A DNA stretch of 32,799 nucleotides, from contig JAPFCU010000051.1 in the NCBI GenBank assembly GCA_026169535.1, positions 1-32,799 of the forward strand. The letters are read 5' to 3'. The first letter of the stretch is position 1. Each line of letters starts with the position of its first letter. The DNA is from Blautia sp. GTDB lineage: Bacteria > Bacillota > Clostridia > Lachnospirales > Lachnospiraceae. Positions 24,653 through 32,799 of this stretch are shown here, piece after piece. The translations under genes were made by a program, and so were the position numbers. The notes beneath the pieces were generated by a model. It was not told the origin of the DNA, did not search any database, and saw only the letters and a program-made list of their open reading frames with translations.

Positions 24653-24682
24653 TAGGATAGGACTTTATGTCCTATCCTATTT
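24648..24682 (-). terminator. Terminator of tRNA-Arg
   Basis: A 14-bp perfect stem (24682-24669 with 24663-24650, AAATAGGATAGGAC) with a five-base loop is followed by TTG on the minus strand, the stem itself ending in T's. It starts 11 bases after the mature tRNA end. Confidence 0.85.
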
Positions 24683-24692
24683 CCTAATGTAG

Positions 24693-24766
24693 CGTGCGTT
24701 AGAGGATTCGAACCCCCGACCTTTTGGTCCGTAGCCAAACGCTCTATCCAGCTGAGCTAAACGCAC
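24693..24766 (-). tRNA. tRNA-Arg, anticodon ACG
   Basis: On the minus strand the cloverleaf reads acceptor GTGCGTT/AACGCAC, D-arm GCTCAGCTGGATAGAGC, anticodon loop CTACGGA with anticodon ACG, and T-arm GGGGGTTCGAATCCTCT-like (GTTCGAATC). The discriminator is G and CCA is not encoded. Anticodon ACG reads CGN arginine codons after A34 deamination by TadA. The gene stands alone with its own promoter and terminator. Confidence 0.95.
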
Positions 24767-24796
24767 ATCTTTGTGATTTCCTTCACAACAAAGAGT

Positions 24797-24825
24797 ATTC
24801 TACATTATAATGTACATTTTGTCAA
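24797..24825 (-). promoter_or_regulatory. Promoter of tRNA-Arg
   Basis: TTGACA (24825-24820) and TAGAAT (24802-24797) are separated by 17 bases. The 5' precursor sequence forms a small hairpin from TTGTGA/TCACAA, which RNase P would remove. Confidence 0.85.
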
Positions 24826-24875
24826 CAGCTTTTTTAAATTTTTTTTATTTTTTTCTAAGACTGATTTTCTTCCGC

Positions 24876-26108
24876 CTAATTCCTTCTCAAAGCTTCGATC
24901 GGACTCAGCTTTGCAGCCTTTCTTGCCGGATAGATTCCAAAGAATACACCCACTGCGCAGGAAAACAACGTAGCAAACAGAATCACGCTCAGACTGATGC
25001 CGGGACTGATGGTCATCTGCATACTGACACTGATCACGCTGCAGATTCCATAAGCTCCGATAATTCCAAGTATAATTCCTATGATACCGCCAATTACCGT
25101 AAGAATTGCTGCCTCTGCCAGAAACTGCAGCATAATAGAGGAGGTTTTGGCTCCGAGAGATTTACGGATACCGATCTCCCTGGTACGTTCTGTCACAGAC
25201 ACCAGCATGATGTTCATAACACCTATACCGCCTACAAGCAGAGAAATACCTGCAACAAAGGAAATAAATGCTGTTACCATTCCCAGCATCTGGTTCATGG
25301 ACTTCATCACATCCTGGAAATTCTGAACCTGGAAATATTCATCTCCGGCGCACTGATGCCGTTTTTCCAAAACATGGATAATCTCATTTGCTGTTTTCTG
25401 AGAATCCCGGCTGGTATCTGACTGTATCGTTACAGAATAAAAGTAACCCACATCTCCTACCAGTTCATTCATAGAAGAATAAGGGATATTCACATTAACC
25501 GGCATTCCTTCGTAAGTGTAACTGACAAAAGTACCATTTTCCTTCTGAGTAGTCACACCTACGATACGAAAGCTTTTTGTTACGTCATAACAGGTAATAT
25601 CAATACTCATTCCTACCACATCATCTGTTCCAAAAAGTCTTCTGGCATCGGAATCTGAGATTACACATACCGGTTTGGCTTCCTCTACTTCCCGCTCACC
25701 AAAATAAGTGCCGTACTTCATATCCGCATTGTTGATCATTTTTGCATCCGGCCCCTCTGCAGTGACCATCAGATCAAAGGTTCCTTTTCCGGTCAAAGTC
25801 TCGCCGTTATAAGAATCCGCCACGCTGACACCTTCTACGTACTTCAGATCCCGGAGTTCCTGAAGATCCTCCGGTGTGATCCAAACCTCTTCTGACATAC
25901 CTTCACTGCTGACATAAATATAGATCTGCCCTCCGCCAATGTCACTGATCTCTGAATTCATCTGATTCTTGGTTCCCTCGCCAATAGAAACAATGGCAAT
26001 GACCGAAGCAATTCCAATGATGATGCCCAGCATGGTCAAAAAAGATCTTCCCTTATTTGCCCGGATATTCTGAACTGCCATTTTTACATATTCATAAAAT
26101 CCATTCAT
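24876..26108 (-). CDS. MacB-like ABC permease (FtsX/MacB family)
   Basis: This 410-residue permease has four membrane segments and a large extracellular domain between the first and second (about residues 45-280), as in MacB/YknZ. Motifs are NKGRSFLTMLGIIIGIASVI at the first segment, TERTREIGIRKSLGAKTSSI before the third, and YPARKAAKLSPIEALRR at the end. It is the last gene of a three-gene export set and overlaps the adaptor gene by one base (TGATG). Such systems act by mechanotransmission to export peptides, antimicrobials or lipids; the substrate is unknown. No obvious terminator follows, so read-through to the tRNA region is possible. Confidence 0.95.
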   Translation of the reverse strand: MNGFYEYVKMAVQNIRANKGRSFLTMLGIIIGIASVIAIVSIGEGTKNQMNSEISDIGGGQIYIYVSSEGMSEEVWITPEDLQELRDLKYVEGVSVADSYNGETLTGKGTFDLMVTAEGPDAKMINNADMKYGTYFGEREVEEAKPVCVISDSDARRLFGTDDVVGMSIDITCYDVTKSFRIVGVTTQKENGTFVSYTYEGMPVNVNIPYSSMNELVGDVGYFYSVTIQSDTSRDSQKTANEIIHVLEKRHQCAGDEYFQVQNFQDVMKSMNQMLGMVTAFISFVAGISLLVGGIGVMNIMLVSVTERTREIGIRKSLGAKTSSIMLQFLAEAAILTVIGGIIGIILGIIGAYGICSVISVSMQMTISPGISLSVILFATLFSCAVGVFFGIYPARKAAKLSPIEALRRN

Positions 26109-27874
26109 CAGGCACCCTCTCCTGTCATTGCCTCAGGAGAATCAGAAGTCATCGGCTCTGCTGCCATGCCTTCCTGAAGTCCTCCTATGTCACGGATCAC
26201 TGTGTCGCCTTCTTTCAGTCCGGAAATCACTTCTATGTATTCATCAGAAGATATCCCCGTCTCAATATTTTTACGGGCAACCGTACCATTTTCAAGTACA
26301 TAGCAGAAAGATCCTTCTTTTCCAATATTTACCACCTCTGCCGGAAGTATGACCACATCATTTGCAGATGCTGCCTGGATAGTCACCTTTGCATCTACTC
26401 CAAGAAATACATTTTCATCCGGATGGTCAATTCTTACTCTTGCAGAGATCAAAGAAGCTCCTTTTTCATTTTGTGTGGCAATATGGCTTACAGAAGTCAC
26501 CGTTCCCTCATAGTTCTTGCCTGCAAGGGTGATAGAAGCCTTCTGATCTTCCTTAACCTTATCATAATCATATTTGGAAATATTTACATCCACATCTACC
26601 CGATCCGTATTCTGCAGAGTAAAAAGCTCCATTCCCTGGGTAGCAGACGCACCTTCTACTACAGTCTTTTTTGTGATTACACCATTAAAGTCTGCTTTAA
26701 TGCCTTTTTTTGCAGTTTCCACAAGCTCCTGCGCAGTCATCTGATCCAGTTCAGACAGATTGGTAGTAATCTCCATCCGTTCTTTTTCTTCCTCTGTCAC
26801 TGCGTTGGAATCCGCCTCTGCGATGGCTTCCTGGGAGGCAAGTTCCGACTGCAGTTCCGCCAGGTCGCTGCTTGCCTGCTCCAGCGCTGCCTCAATTCCT
26901 GAAGTATCCGGAGCTGATGATGCAGAACCTCCTGATACCGGAGAATCTCCAAAATCCGGCATGGATCCATCTGTAACCAGATCGGATGCACCTGTAAAGT
27001 CAGAAAGAAGCGGTGCAGGAGGCATCTGAGCTTTTTGGTCTTCATATGCTGTCTGGGCATTCTGCCATGCTATCTGGGCAGCACTTCTGTCTGCCTCTGC
27101 CTGTGTAAGAGCTGCTGTATTTTCCTGACTCTGGTCATAAGACCATTCTGTAAAGGCCATCTGATATGTATTTTCTGCCGTATTGTAAGCTGTCAGCGCC
27201 TGGCTTGCTGCTGTGTTCAATTCATTCAGACGATTCTGATATGCCGGAAACGTATCATTTTCATAGATTCTGACCGCCTCCTCATACTGTCTCTGAATTG
27301 CAGCCTGCTGCTGTTCCTGAGCTCTTCTGGCCTCTTCAGCCTGTCTCTGTGCCTCTGCTGCAGCCCTTCTCGAGGCATCTGCTGTCACCTGAGAAAGCTG
27401 TGCTTTCAAGCTTGCCACATAATTCTTCTGGTTTTCTACCTGTTGTTTCAGCGATGCCGCATTTCCCTGCGCTTCTTTTTGCTTTTTGACTGCTTTATCC
27501 GATTTGTTTAATGTGTTTTCCATGTCCAGTTTCCCGGATTTCAGATTCAACTCAGCTTTTTTCTGTTCCCTTTCCAGATCTTTTACATTAAACTCCACCA
27601 GCCTGGTTCCTGCTTTGACTGTCTGTCCTTCTTCAAAAGACACCGTATCTACTCTGGCATTGGCAGGAGAAAAATATGTTTTTTCCTCTTCACTTACAAC
27701 CGTTCCGCTGGCCTCCACAGTCTGCTGCACATCTCCAGTTACCGCCTGCACCACTTCCACTTTAGGAATTACATCTGCCTGCTTTCCGGCATTTCCAAAA
27801 ACCGCGATCCCTCCTCCAATGACCACGGCTGCTGCTCCTATTCCAATGATCAGCTTCTTTTTTGGTTTTTTCAT
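26108..27874 (-). CDS. MacA/YknX-like membrane-fusion (adaptor) protein
   Basis: This 588-residue protein is anchored by an N-terminal membrane segment (LIIGIGAAAVVIGGGIAVFG). It has the family order: barrel-sandwich half (VEASGTVVSEEEKT), very long alpha-helical hairpin (about 95-390), second barrel half (KADFNGVITKKTVVEGASAT) and beta-barrel/MP domains ending QEGMAAEP. The hairpin is oversized: a Gln/Ala/Arg-rich heptad region (RRAAAEAQRQAEEARRAQEQ, about 168-187) plus a Pro/Gly/Ser-rich insert (about 285-325, PDFGDSPVSGGS). In Gram-positives it bridges the cell wall to the permease. Its gene overlaps the ATPase gene by 4 bases. No lipobox is seen. Confidence 0.93.
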   Translation of the reverse strand: MKKPKKKLIIGIGAAAVVIGGGIAVFGNAGKQADVIPKVEVVQAVTGDVQQTVEASGTVVSEEEKTYFSPANARVDTVSFEEGQTVKAGTRLVEFNVKDLEREQKKAELNLKSGKLDMENTLNKSDKAVKKQKEAQGNAASLKQQVENQKNYVASLKAQLSQVTADASRRAAAEAQRQAEEARRAQEQQQAAIQRQYEEAVRIYENDTFPAYQNRLNELNTAASQALTAYNTAENTYQMAFTEWSYDQSQENTAALTQAEADRSAAQIAWQNAQTAYEDQKAQMPPAPLLSDFTGASDLVTDGSMPDFGDSPVSGGSASSAPDTSGIEAALEQASSDLAELQSELASQEAIAEADSNAVTEEEKERMEITTNLSELDQMTAQELVETAKKGIKADFNGVITKKTVVEGASATQGMELFTLQNTDRVDVDVNISKYDYDKVKEDQKASITLAGKNYEGTVTSVSHIATQNEKGASLISARVRIDHPDENVFLGVDAKVTIQAASANDVVILPAEVVNIGKEGSFCYVLENGTVARKNIETGISSDEYIEVISGLKEGDTVIRDIGGLQEGMAAEPMTSDSPEAMTGEGA

Positions 27875-28584
27875 AATACTTCCTCCTGCTCAAAGCTCTC
27901 GTTGATGGTATCTGATTCAATCTTTCCATCCATGATCCTGACAACGCGTCTGGCCTGTGCCGCTATCCCATTGTCATGTGTAATAAGGATTACTGTTTTT
28001 CCCGACCGATGCATTTTTTTCAGGATTTCCAATATTTCTTTACTGGACGCCGAATCCAGGTTTCCTGTAGGCTCATCGGCCAGGATTACCGGAGGCTCCG
28101 CTGCAATGGCTCTGGCAATGGCCACTCTCTGCTGCTGACCGCCGGACATTTCATTAGGCTTATGATGCATTCGCTTCTCCAGCCCCACCAGCTTCAAAGA
28201 TTCCACTGCCAGTTTATGTCTTGTTTTCCGGTCAATCCCCCGATAGATCAGAGGAAGCTCCACATTTTCAATTGCATTCAGATTTGCGATCAGATTAAAT
28301 CCCTGAAAAATAAATCCGATCTCACGATTCCGCACCACAGACAGCTGATTGTCTTTCATGGTAGATACATCTGTTCCGTTAAGAAAATATCTTCCGGAAG
28401 TAGGCACATCCAGACACCCCAGCATATTCATAAACGTAGATTTTCCGGATCCGGACTGCCCGATGATGGCTACAAATTCTCCTTTTTCAATTTCGAGATT
28501 CACATGGTCCAAAGCCCGAACCTCATTTTCTCCTGGATTATAGATCTTGCACAGATCCTCCACTTTGATCAGTGTATCACTCAT
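27871..28584 (-). CDS. MacB-like ABC transporter ATPase
   Basis: This 237-residue ATPase has Walker A GQSGSGKST, the Q-loop FIFQGFNLI, signature MSGGQQQRVAIARAIA, Walker B VILADEPTGNLD and switch ITHD: the LolD/MacB-ATPase pattern. I chose ATG 28584, with AAGGAG upstream, over ATG 28611. It is the first gene of the operon ATPase-adaptor-permease and overlaps the adaptor by four bases. It drives the export system; in Gram-positives these often deal with bacteriocins or antibiotics, but the substrate is not known here. Confidence 0.94.
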   Translation of the reverse strand: MSDTLIKVEDLCKIYNPGENEVRALDHVNLEIEKGEFVAIIGQSGSGKSTFMNMLGCLDVPTSGRYFLNGTDVSTMKDNQLSVVRNREIGFIFQGFNLIANLNAIENVELPLIYRGIDRKTRHKLAVESLKLVGLEKRMHHKPNEMSGGQQQRVAIARAIAAEPPVILADEPTGNLDSASSKEILEILKKMHRSGKTVILITHDNGIAAQARRVVRIMDGKIESDTINESFEQEEVL

Positions 28585-28682
28585 GCTTGCTCCTTCTGCT
28601 GTCTGCTTCATTTTATCCTACCGGATGCCTCAAGTACATGTCATTTAATAAAACGACGGAAAACACAAAAATACTTCATTAT

Positions 28683-30074
28683 TTAAGCATCAAGCAAAAA
28701 TGCCTTGTATGCTTTTTTCGCTTCATAAATATCTGCTTTGCTTGTTACCTCCCACGGTGCGTGCATGCTCAGTACAGATACGCCGCTGTCGATCACGTTC
28801 ATGCCGTAAAGAGCACAGATGTAAGCAATGGTTCCACCGCCTCCTACGTCTACCTTTCCAAGCTCCGCTGTCTGGAATGCAATCTCATGATCATCAAAAA
28901 TCTTGCGAACCTTTGCCACATACTCTGCATTGGCGTCATTAGAACCTGATTTTCCTCTTGAGCCAGTAAATTTATTCAGGACAATGCCTCTTCCCAGATA
29001 TGCTGCGTTCTTTTTCTCAAAAGCTTCTCCATAAGCCGGATCATAACCTGCGCTTACATCAGAAGAAAGCATAAAGGAATTTTTCAGGGCTCTGCGCAGA
29101 GTCATTTCTGAATAGCATCCCATTCCCTCAAGAAGCTCTGCTACGCTGTTTTCGAAAAATCTTGACTGCATTCCGGTAGCTCCCACACTTCCGATTTCTT
29201 CTTTATCAGTAAGCAGACAGCAGGAAGTACGCTTCGGATCTTCCATTTCCAGCATTGCCAGGAAAGAAGTATAGGCACATACACGGTCATCCTGTCCGTA
29301 ACCTGCCACCATACTTCTGTCAAGACCACAGTCTCTGGCTTTTCCTGCCGGCACGATCTCCAGTTCTGCGGAAAGGAAGTCTTCCTCTTCTACATCATAT
29401 TTTTCCTTCAGAAGCTTCAGGATGTTCTCTTTTACTGCTTCTTTTTTCTTATCGTCCGGAAGCTCACTTAACGGTCTACTTCCGATCAGAATATCCAGAT
29501 TTTCTCCCTCAATAACTTCAGCAGCTGTTTTCTGCAGCTGTTTTCCTGCAAGATGGATCAGAAGATCAGTGATATATACAACCGGATCCTCTTCATCCTC
29601 TCCCACATTTACTTCTGCAACTGTGCCGTCTTTCTTTACGATTACACCATGGATAGCAAGCGGAAGTGCCACCCACTGGTATTTCTTCACACCACCATAA
29701 TAGTGGGTATCCAGATATGCCAGATCTGTATCTTCATAAAGCGGATTCTGCTTGATATCAATACGAGGAGAGTCGATATGAGCACCCAGGATATTCATTC
29801 CTTTTTCCAACGGCTCCTGCCCTACATGGAAAAATGCAAGGATTTTTTTCATTCCTTCTGCATAGATTTTATCTCCTGCTTTAATCTGTTCTCCAGAAGC
29901 AATTTTTTCTTCCAGGGATACATAACCGGCTGCCTCTGCCTGTCTGATCAGTTCTGAGACACATTCTCTCTCAGTTTTTCCTGCATCAAGGAAGCTGCGG
30001 TAGCTTTTTGCCACCAGCTCCAGCTCCTTTTCTTCTTTTTCATCATAGCTAAGCCAAGCGTTTCTACGTTCCAT
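28683..30074 (-). CDS. M18 family aspartyl aminopeptidase
   Basis: This 463-residue cytoplasmic metallopeptidase removes N-terminal acidic residues. Typical M18 elements are NILGAHIDSPRIDIKQNPLYED (first metal histidine near residue 97), YYGGVKKYQWVALPLAIHG, DRSMVAGYGQDDRVCAYTSF, LTDKEEIGSVGATGMQS (general-base glutamate and metal ligand), SSDVSAGYDPAYGE and SMHAPWEVTSKADIYEAKKAY at the end with the last metal histidine. The ATG follows GGAAAGG weakly. A TATAAT (30122-30117) lies upstream without a good -35. It is a single-gene unit, next to but on the opposite strand from the PF09818 ATPase. Confidence 0.95.
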   Translation of the reverse strand: MERRNAWLSYDEKEEKELELVAKSYRSFLDAGKTERECVSELIRQAEAAGYVSLEEKIASGEQIKAGDKIYAEGMKKILAFFHVGQEPLEKGMNILGAHIDSPRIDIKQNPLYEDTDLAYLDTHYYGGVKKYQWVALPLAIHGVIVKKDGTVAEVNVGEDEEDPVVYITDLLIHLAGKQLQKTAAEVIEGENLDILIGSRPLSELPDDKKKEAVKENILKLLKEKYDVEEEDFLSAELEIVPAGKARDCGLDRSMVAGYGQDDRVCAYTSFLAMLEMEDPKRTSCCLLTDKEEIGSVGATGMQSRFFENSVAELLEGMGCYSEMTLRRALKNSFMLSSDVSAGYDPAYGEAFEKKNAAYLGRGIVLNKFTGSRGKSGSNDANAEYVAKVRKIFDDHEIAFQTAELGKVDVGGGGTIAYICALYGMNVIDSGVSVLSMHAPWEVTSKADIYEAKKAYKAFLLDA

Positions 30075-30215
30075 ATTATGTTCTGCCTTTCCTAAATATT
30101 TTTTGAATTCCCATACATTATAATCCGATTGTGTCGAAAATACTACATTTCAGAAGAATTCTTAATCTAATTTTAAGAAACAAAAAATGGTAAGTTGTTT
30201 TTGCTTCCCGTATCC

Positions 30216-30244
30216 TTGCTATTTTTCCCGAAAATGACTAAAAT
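30216..30244 (+). promoter_or_regulatory. Promoter of the PF09818 ATPase gene
   Basis: TTGCTA (30216-30221) and TAAAAT (30239-30244) are separated by 17 bases. The AAGGAGG site follows at 30267. On the other strand the M18 gene starts at 30074. Confidence 0.6.
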
Positions 30245-30282
30245 AAAAGACGATAATTTGTTCTTAAGGAGGTATGATTTCC

Positions 30283-32001
30283 ATGCAGCATTCTGCTGAT
30301 CTTCGGGATCTGCTGCACTCCATCCACAGGAAAAGCTATCCGGCTTATAAATCTCTGCGGGGAGAGTATCAGTTTCGTGATTATATTTTATCTATAGACC
30401 ATGTACAGGGGGATCCTTTTGCATCTCCTTCCCATATAAGTATCCGGATTCCCCGCAAAACGGCAGGATTTCCGGAAGCTTACTGCCAAAACAGTCTTAC
30501 CAGGATCACTCTCAGTGATTTTCTTACCCGACAGTTTGAACAGCAGGTCAGCCACTTTACCTTCCGTGCAAAAGGATCTGGGAAAAGCGGTCTGCTCTCT
30601 GTCAGTCACTGTGGTCAGGAGGTTCTGGAGCGCACTGCCTGTCAGATTACCCACAGGGATATCATCGCTCGTTTCTTTATCGGTTTTCCTGCCAACGGAC
30701 GAACCATCAATGCCGCAGAACTGGAAAAGATCCTGTTTGATTTTCTCCCAATCTGTGTTCAAAAAGCCTTTCTTTATAAAAATCTGGATGCAAAAAAACT
30801 GGAAGAAGCCATCTTTCTCGCAGAGGATCAGGCCTATATCCGGGAACAGCTGAAAAAAGAAGCTCTGGCTGCATTTGTGGCAGACGGCGCCATTCTGCCC
30901 AGAGAAAGCGGGATATCCTCCCGTCCCATGAAGGATTCCATCCCCTTCCAGTCTCCGGATACTCTTCGGGTCACCATGACGCTTCCGCATAAAGGAAAGA
31001 TAACCGGAATGGGCATCCCGGAAGGTATCACCCTGATTGTAGGCGGTGGATATCATGGTAAATCCACTCTGCTCAATGCACTGGAACTTGGCGTTTATAA
31101 CCATGTTCCGGGTGACGGAAGAGAGTATGTGGTCACAAATGATACGGCTCTGAAGCTGCGTTCTGAGGACGGTCGTTTTATCAAAGACGTAGATATTTCT
31201 CTTTTTATCAATGATCTTCCAAATAAAAAAGACACCTCCTGTTTCTCTACAGAAGATGCCAGCGGAAGTACCTCACAGGCTGCCGGTATCATTGAAGGAA
31301 TAGAAGCCGGCAGTAAGGTATTTCTTCTGGATGAAGATACCTCTGCCACCAACTTTATGGTACGGGATTCTTTTATGCAGAAAGTGATTGCCAGAGAAAA
31401 GGAGCCTATCACTCCGTTTCTGGAACGGGCAGGAGATCTGTACCACAAAGCTGGAATCTCCACCATTCTGGTTGCCGGAAGCTCCGGTGCCTTTTTCCAT
31501 ATTGCAGACACAGTGATCCAGATGGACAGCTATTATCCGCTGGACATTACCCACATGGTAAAAACTCTCTGCAGCCAGTATCCGCTTCCTGAAATCTCTG
31601 TGCCGGGATTCCACTTTCCCAAAAGCTGCCGGATCATGACAAAAGCTGCTTCCGCAGCTCCCAGATCCCCTCGCAGAGATTCTGACCGTCCGGACAGACT
31701 GAAAACAAAAACACATGGAAAGGATGGATTTTCCATAGGCAGACAGGATGTGGATCTGCGCTATATTGAACAGATTGTGGATACGGAGCAGACAGCTTCT
31801 TTAAGTATACTGCTGAAATATGCTGTGGAACATCTCATTGACGGTAAACGGACGCTTCCGGAAATTGTGGAATATCTGATCAAAGAACTTGATCAGAAAG
31901 GACTGGGATTTTTCAGTAATAATTCTTATATCTCCTGCGGTTATGCTTCTCCAAGAGCCCAGGAAATCTACTCCTGTTTTAATCGTTATCGAAGGTCATA
32001 A
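30283..32001 (+). CDS. ABC-class ATPase, PF09818 family, function unknown
   Basis: This 572-residue protein belongs to the 'predicted ATPase of the ABC class' family. The N-terminal part contains a family-typical loop AKGSGKSGLLSVS (about residues 97-109) and a GQEVLERTAC-like segment. The ATPase core has Walker A GGGYHGKST (254-262), a signature-like GSTSQAAGIIEGIE and Walker B VFLLDEDTSATNFM. The C-terminal 100 residues include RQDVDLRYIEQIVDTEQ and a charged tail. It is not a transporter component: no permease is nearby. A DNA- or RNA-directed role is suggested for the family but not established. I chose ATG 30283, ten bases after AAGGAGG, over 30274. Monocistronic, with a terminator after it. 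Confidence 0.9.
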   Translation: MQHSADLRDLLHSIHRKSYPAYKSLRGEYQFRDYILSIDHVQGDPFASPSHISIRIPRKTAGFPEAYCQNSLTRITLSDFLTRQFEQQVSHFTFRAKGSGKSGLLSVSHCGQEVLERTACQITHRDIIARFFIGFPANGRTINAAELEKILFDFLPICVQKAFLYKNLDAKKLEEAIFLAEDQAYIREQLKKEALAAFVADGAILPRESGISSRPMKDSIPFQSPDTLRVTMTLPHKGKITGMGIPEGITLIVGGGYHGKSTLLNALELGVYNHVPGDGREYVVTNDTALKLRSEDGRFIKDVDISLFINDLPNKKDTSCFSTEDASGSTSQAAGIIEGIEAGSKVFLLDEDTSATNFMVRDSFMQKVIAREKEPITPFLERAGDLYHKAGISTILVAGSSGAFFHIADTVIQMDSYYPLDITHMVKTLCSQYPLPEISVPGFHFPKSCRIMTKAASAAPRSPRRDSDRPDRLKTKTHGKDGFSIGRQDVDLRYIEQIVDTEQTASLSILLKYAVEHLIDGKRTLPEIVEYLIKELDQKGLGFFSNNSYISCGYASPRAQEIYSCFNRYRRS

Positions 32002-32090
32002 CAAGAAGAAGAACAAAGCAGACAAATTCCGCTTTGCGCGCCAGATGCAGACTGTCATGGGCAGTCATGTTCCGCATAAACAAGAAAACT

Positions 32091-32142
32091 GCCGCTCTCC
32101 CGACGATCTTGCCGGGTGGGCGGCTGTCATTGTTTTCTTTTA
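32091..32142 (+). terminator. Terminator after the PF09818 ATPase gene
   Basis: A 12-bp stem with one mismatch and one G-T (32091-32102 with 32113-32124) has a ten-base loop and is followed by TGTCATTGTTTTC and T-rich sequence. It lies 89 bases past the stop codon. Confidence 0.8.
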
Positions 32143-32461
32143 TTTTTTAGGGAAAGGAAAGAGTTCGGCAGCTCTTCCGGCATTGAAGTGCTGCCTGTTC
32201 TTAAAGGGGATTACCTTTAAGACACTTATAGCATACAACATAATTGTGATAAGAGTTTGTATAATTTCTAATATAATTATAAAATCTATAAAGAAACCAT
32301 AATTTTCCTGTATTTTTGTCTATATCTTCCGCATTCTGTCAGAAGTTCTTCTTTCGCATCTAAAAATTTATATATCCATTTTATACATGACAATTTACAT
32401 ATTGACATCATAGGTTGATAATGATACCATAGCCACAGCAAAAGAAAAAGGAGAAGATTCC
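32143..32461 (+). other. Gene-free stretch with two hairpins and the mnmA promoter
   Basis: This part of the 460-bp gap before mnmA holds two compact hairpins: GGCAGC/GCTGCC (32167-32172 with 32190-32195) and CTTAAAGG/CCTTTAAG (32200-32207 with 32214-32221). There is then AT-rich sequence and a promoter for mnmA: TTGACA (32402-32407) with a 17-base spacer and TACCAT (32425-32430). No coding frame here has a ribosome-binding site. The hairpins could belong to a small RNA or to 3' processing of the upstream transcript, but there is no evidence for either. Confidence 0.5.
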
Positions 32462-32799
32462 ATGCAGAAAAAAGCAATCATTGCCATGAGCGGCGGTGTT
32501 GACTCCAGTGTAGCTGCTTACCTGATGATCCAGGCAGGATATGACTGCGCCGGAGCTACCATGAAGCTTTATGATAAACCTCAGTGCAGCCAGCCAGGCG
32601 ACCGTTCCTGCTGCACTCCCTCTGATACAGAGGATGCGAGAAATGTAGCAGCAAGACTTGGAATCCTTTATTATGTATTTCCCATGCATGAGGAATTCCG
32701 CCACCACGTCATTGATAAATTTGCATCCACCTATTTAAACGGAGGTACTCCAAATCCCTGCATCGACTGCAATCGCTTCCTTAAATTCGATGCTCTGAT
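32462..32799 (+). CDS. mnmA: tRNA-specific 2-thiouridylase MnmA (5' end only)
   Basis: The first 112 codons of mnmA are present and run off the right edge. MnmA thiolates U34 of Lys, Glu and Gln tRNAs. The PP-loop SGGVDSS stands at residues 10-16 (AIIAMSGGVDSSVAAYLM). The stretch SDTEDARNVAARLGILYYV matches the tRNA-contacting N-terminal part, and GGTPNPCIDCNRFLKFDAL carries the catalytic cysteine motif. AAGGAG lies eight bases before the ATG. It has a promoter of its own and sits after the long gap. Confidence 0.95.
   Translation, partial: MQKKAIIAMSGGVDSSVAAYLMIQAGYDCAGATMKLYDKPQCSQPGDRSCCTPSDTEDARNVAARLGILYYVFPMHEEFRHHVIDKFASTYLNGGTPNPCIDCNRFLKFDAL

Noticed and set aside
1..32799. CRISPR array, insertion sequence or prophage
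   Set aside because: No regularly spaced repeats, transposase, integrase or phage structural genes were seen.

Overview
The window reads as chromosomal DNA of a Gram-positive gut anaerobe of the Clostridia, most likely family Lachnospiraceae. The signs are moderate GC by eye, strong GGAGG ribosome-binding sites, a UPF0735/PheB-type ACT protein, a DUF975 membrane protein, an archaeal-type phosphoglycerate-mutase-like gene in a threonine operon, and an M18 aminopeptidase. The genus cannot be fixed from the sequence alone. There is no phage, insertion sequence or CRISPR array. Almost everything is tightly packed ordinary chromosome with clear sigma-A-type promoters and intrinsic terminators.

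Layout. (1) 1-4884, minus: a BMP-family (nucleoside-type) ABC importer in the order binding protein, double ATPase, permease, permease (the last runs off the left edge). A terminator lies directly after the binding-protein gene, and a short structured leader with a possible pseudoknot precedes it. (2) 5195-7995, plus: a divergent second importer (binding protein PF04392, permease, ATPase) like the TrpXYZ group. (3) 8088-12530, minus: tex, a DUF975 membrane protein and a secreted two-repeat protein. (4) 12671-16847, minus: a threonine/lysine branch operon pheB - hom - apgM-like putative homoserine kinase - lysC. (5) 17003-18128, minus: prfB, which needs a programmed +1 frameshift. (6) 18269-19956, minus: a dapF-like epimerase gene with both catalytic cysteines changed to serine, followed by a metallo-beta-lactamase-fold gene interrupted by a one-base frameshift. 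(7) 20187-21497, plus: a TetR regulator and a membrane protein, each preceded by the same 13-bp palindrome. (8) 21533-23066: a divergent AraC regulator and nitroreductase pair. (9) 23306-24766, minus: an orphan ParA ATPase overlapping a gene for a small Lys/Ala/Thr-rich protein, then tRNA-Arg(ACG). (10) 24876-28584, minus: a MacAB-like efflux system as three genes (ATPase, adaptor, permease). (11) 28683-30074, minus: M18 aminopeptidase. (12) 30283-32001, plus: a PF09818 'ABC-class' ATPase, then a 460-bp gap with hairpins, and the start of mnmA at the right edge.

How the genes work together. The threonine operon supplies aspartokinase, homoserine dehydrogenase and a candidate homoserine kinase, with an ACT-domain protein first in the operon. 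The two divergent importers share a 310-bp control region with two near-consensus promoters. The least explained parts are the ParA/basic-protein pair, the Ser/Ser DapF homologue and the bmp leader RNA.
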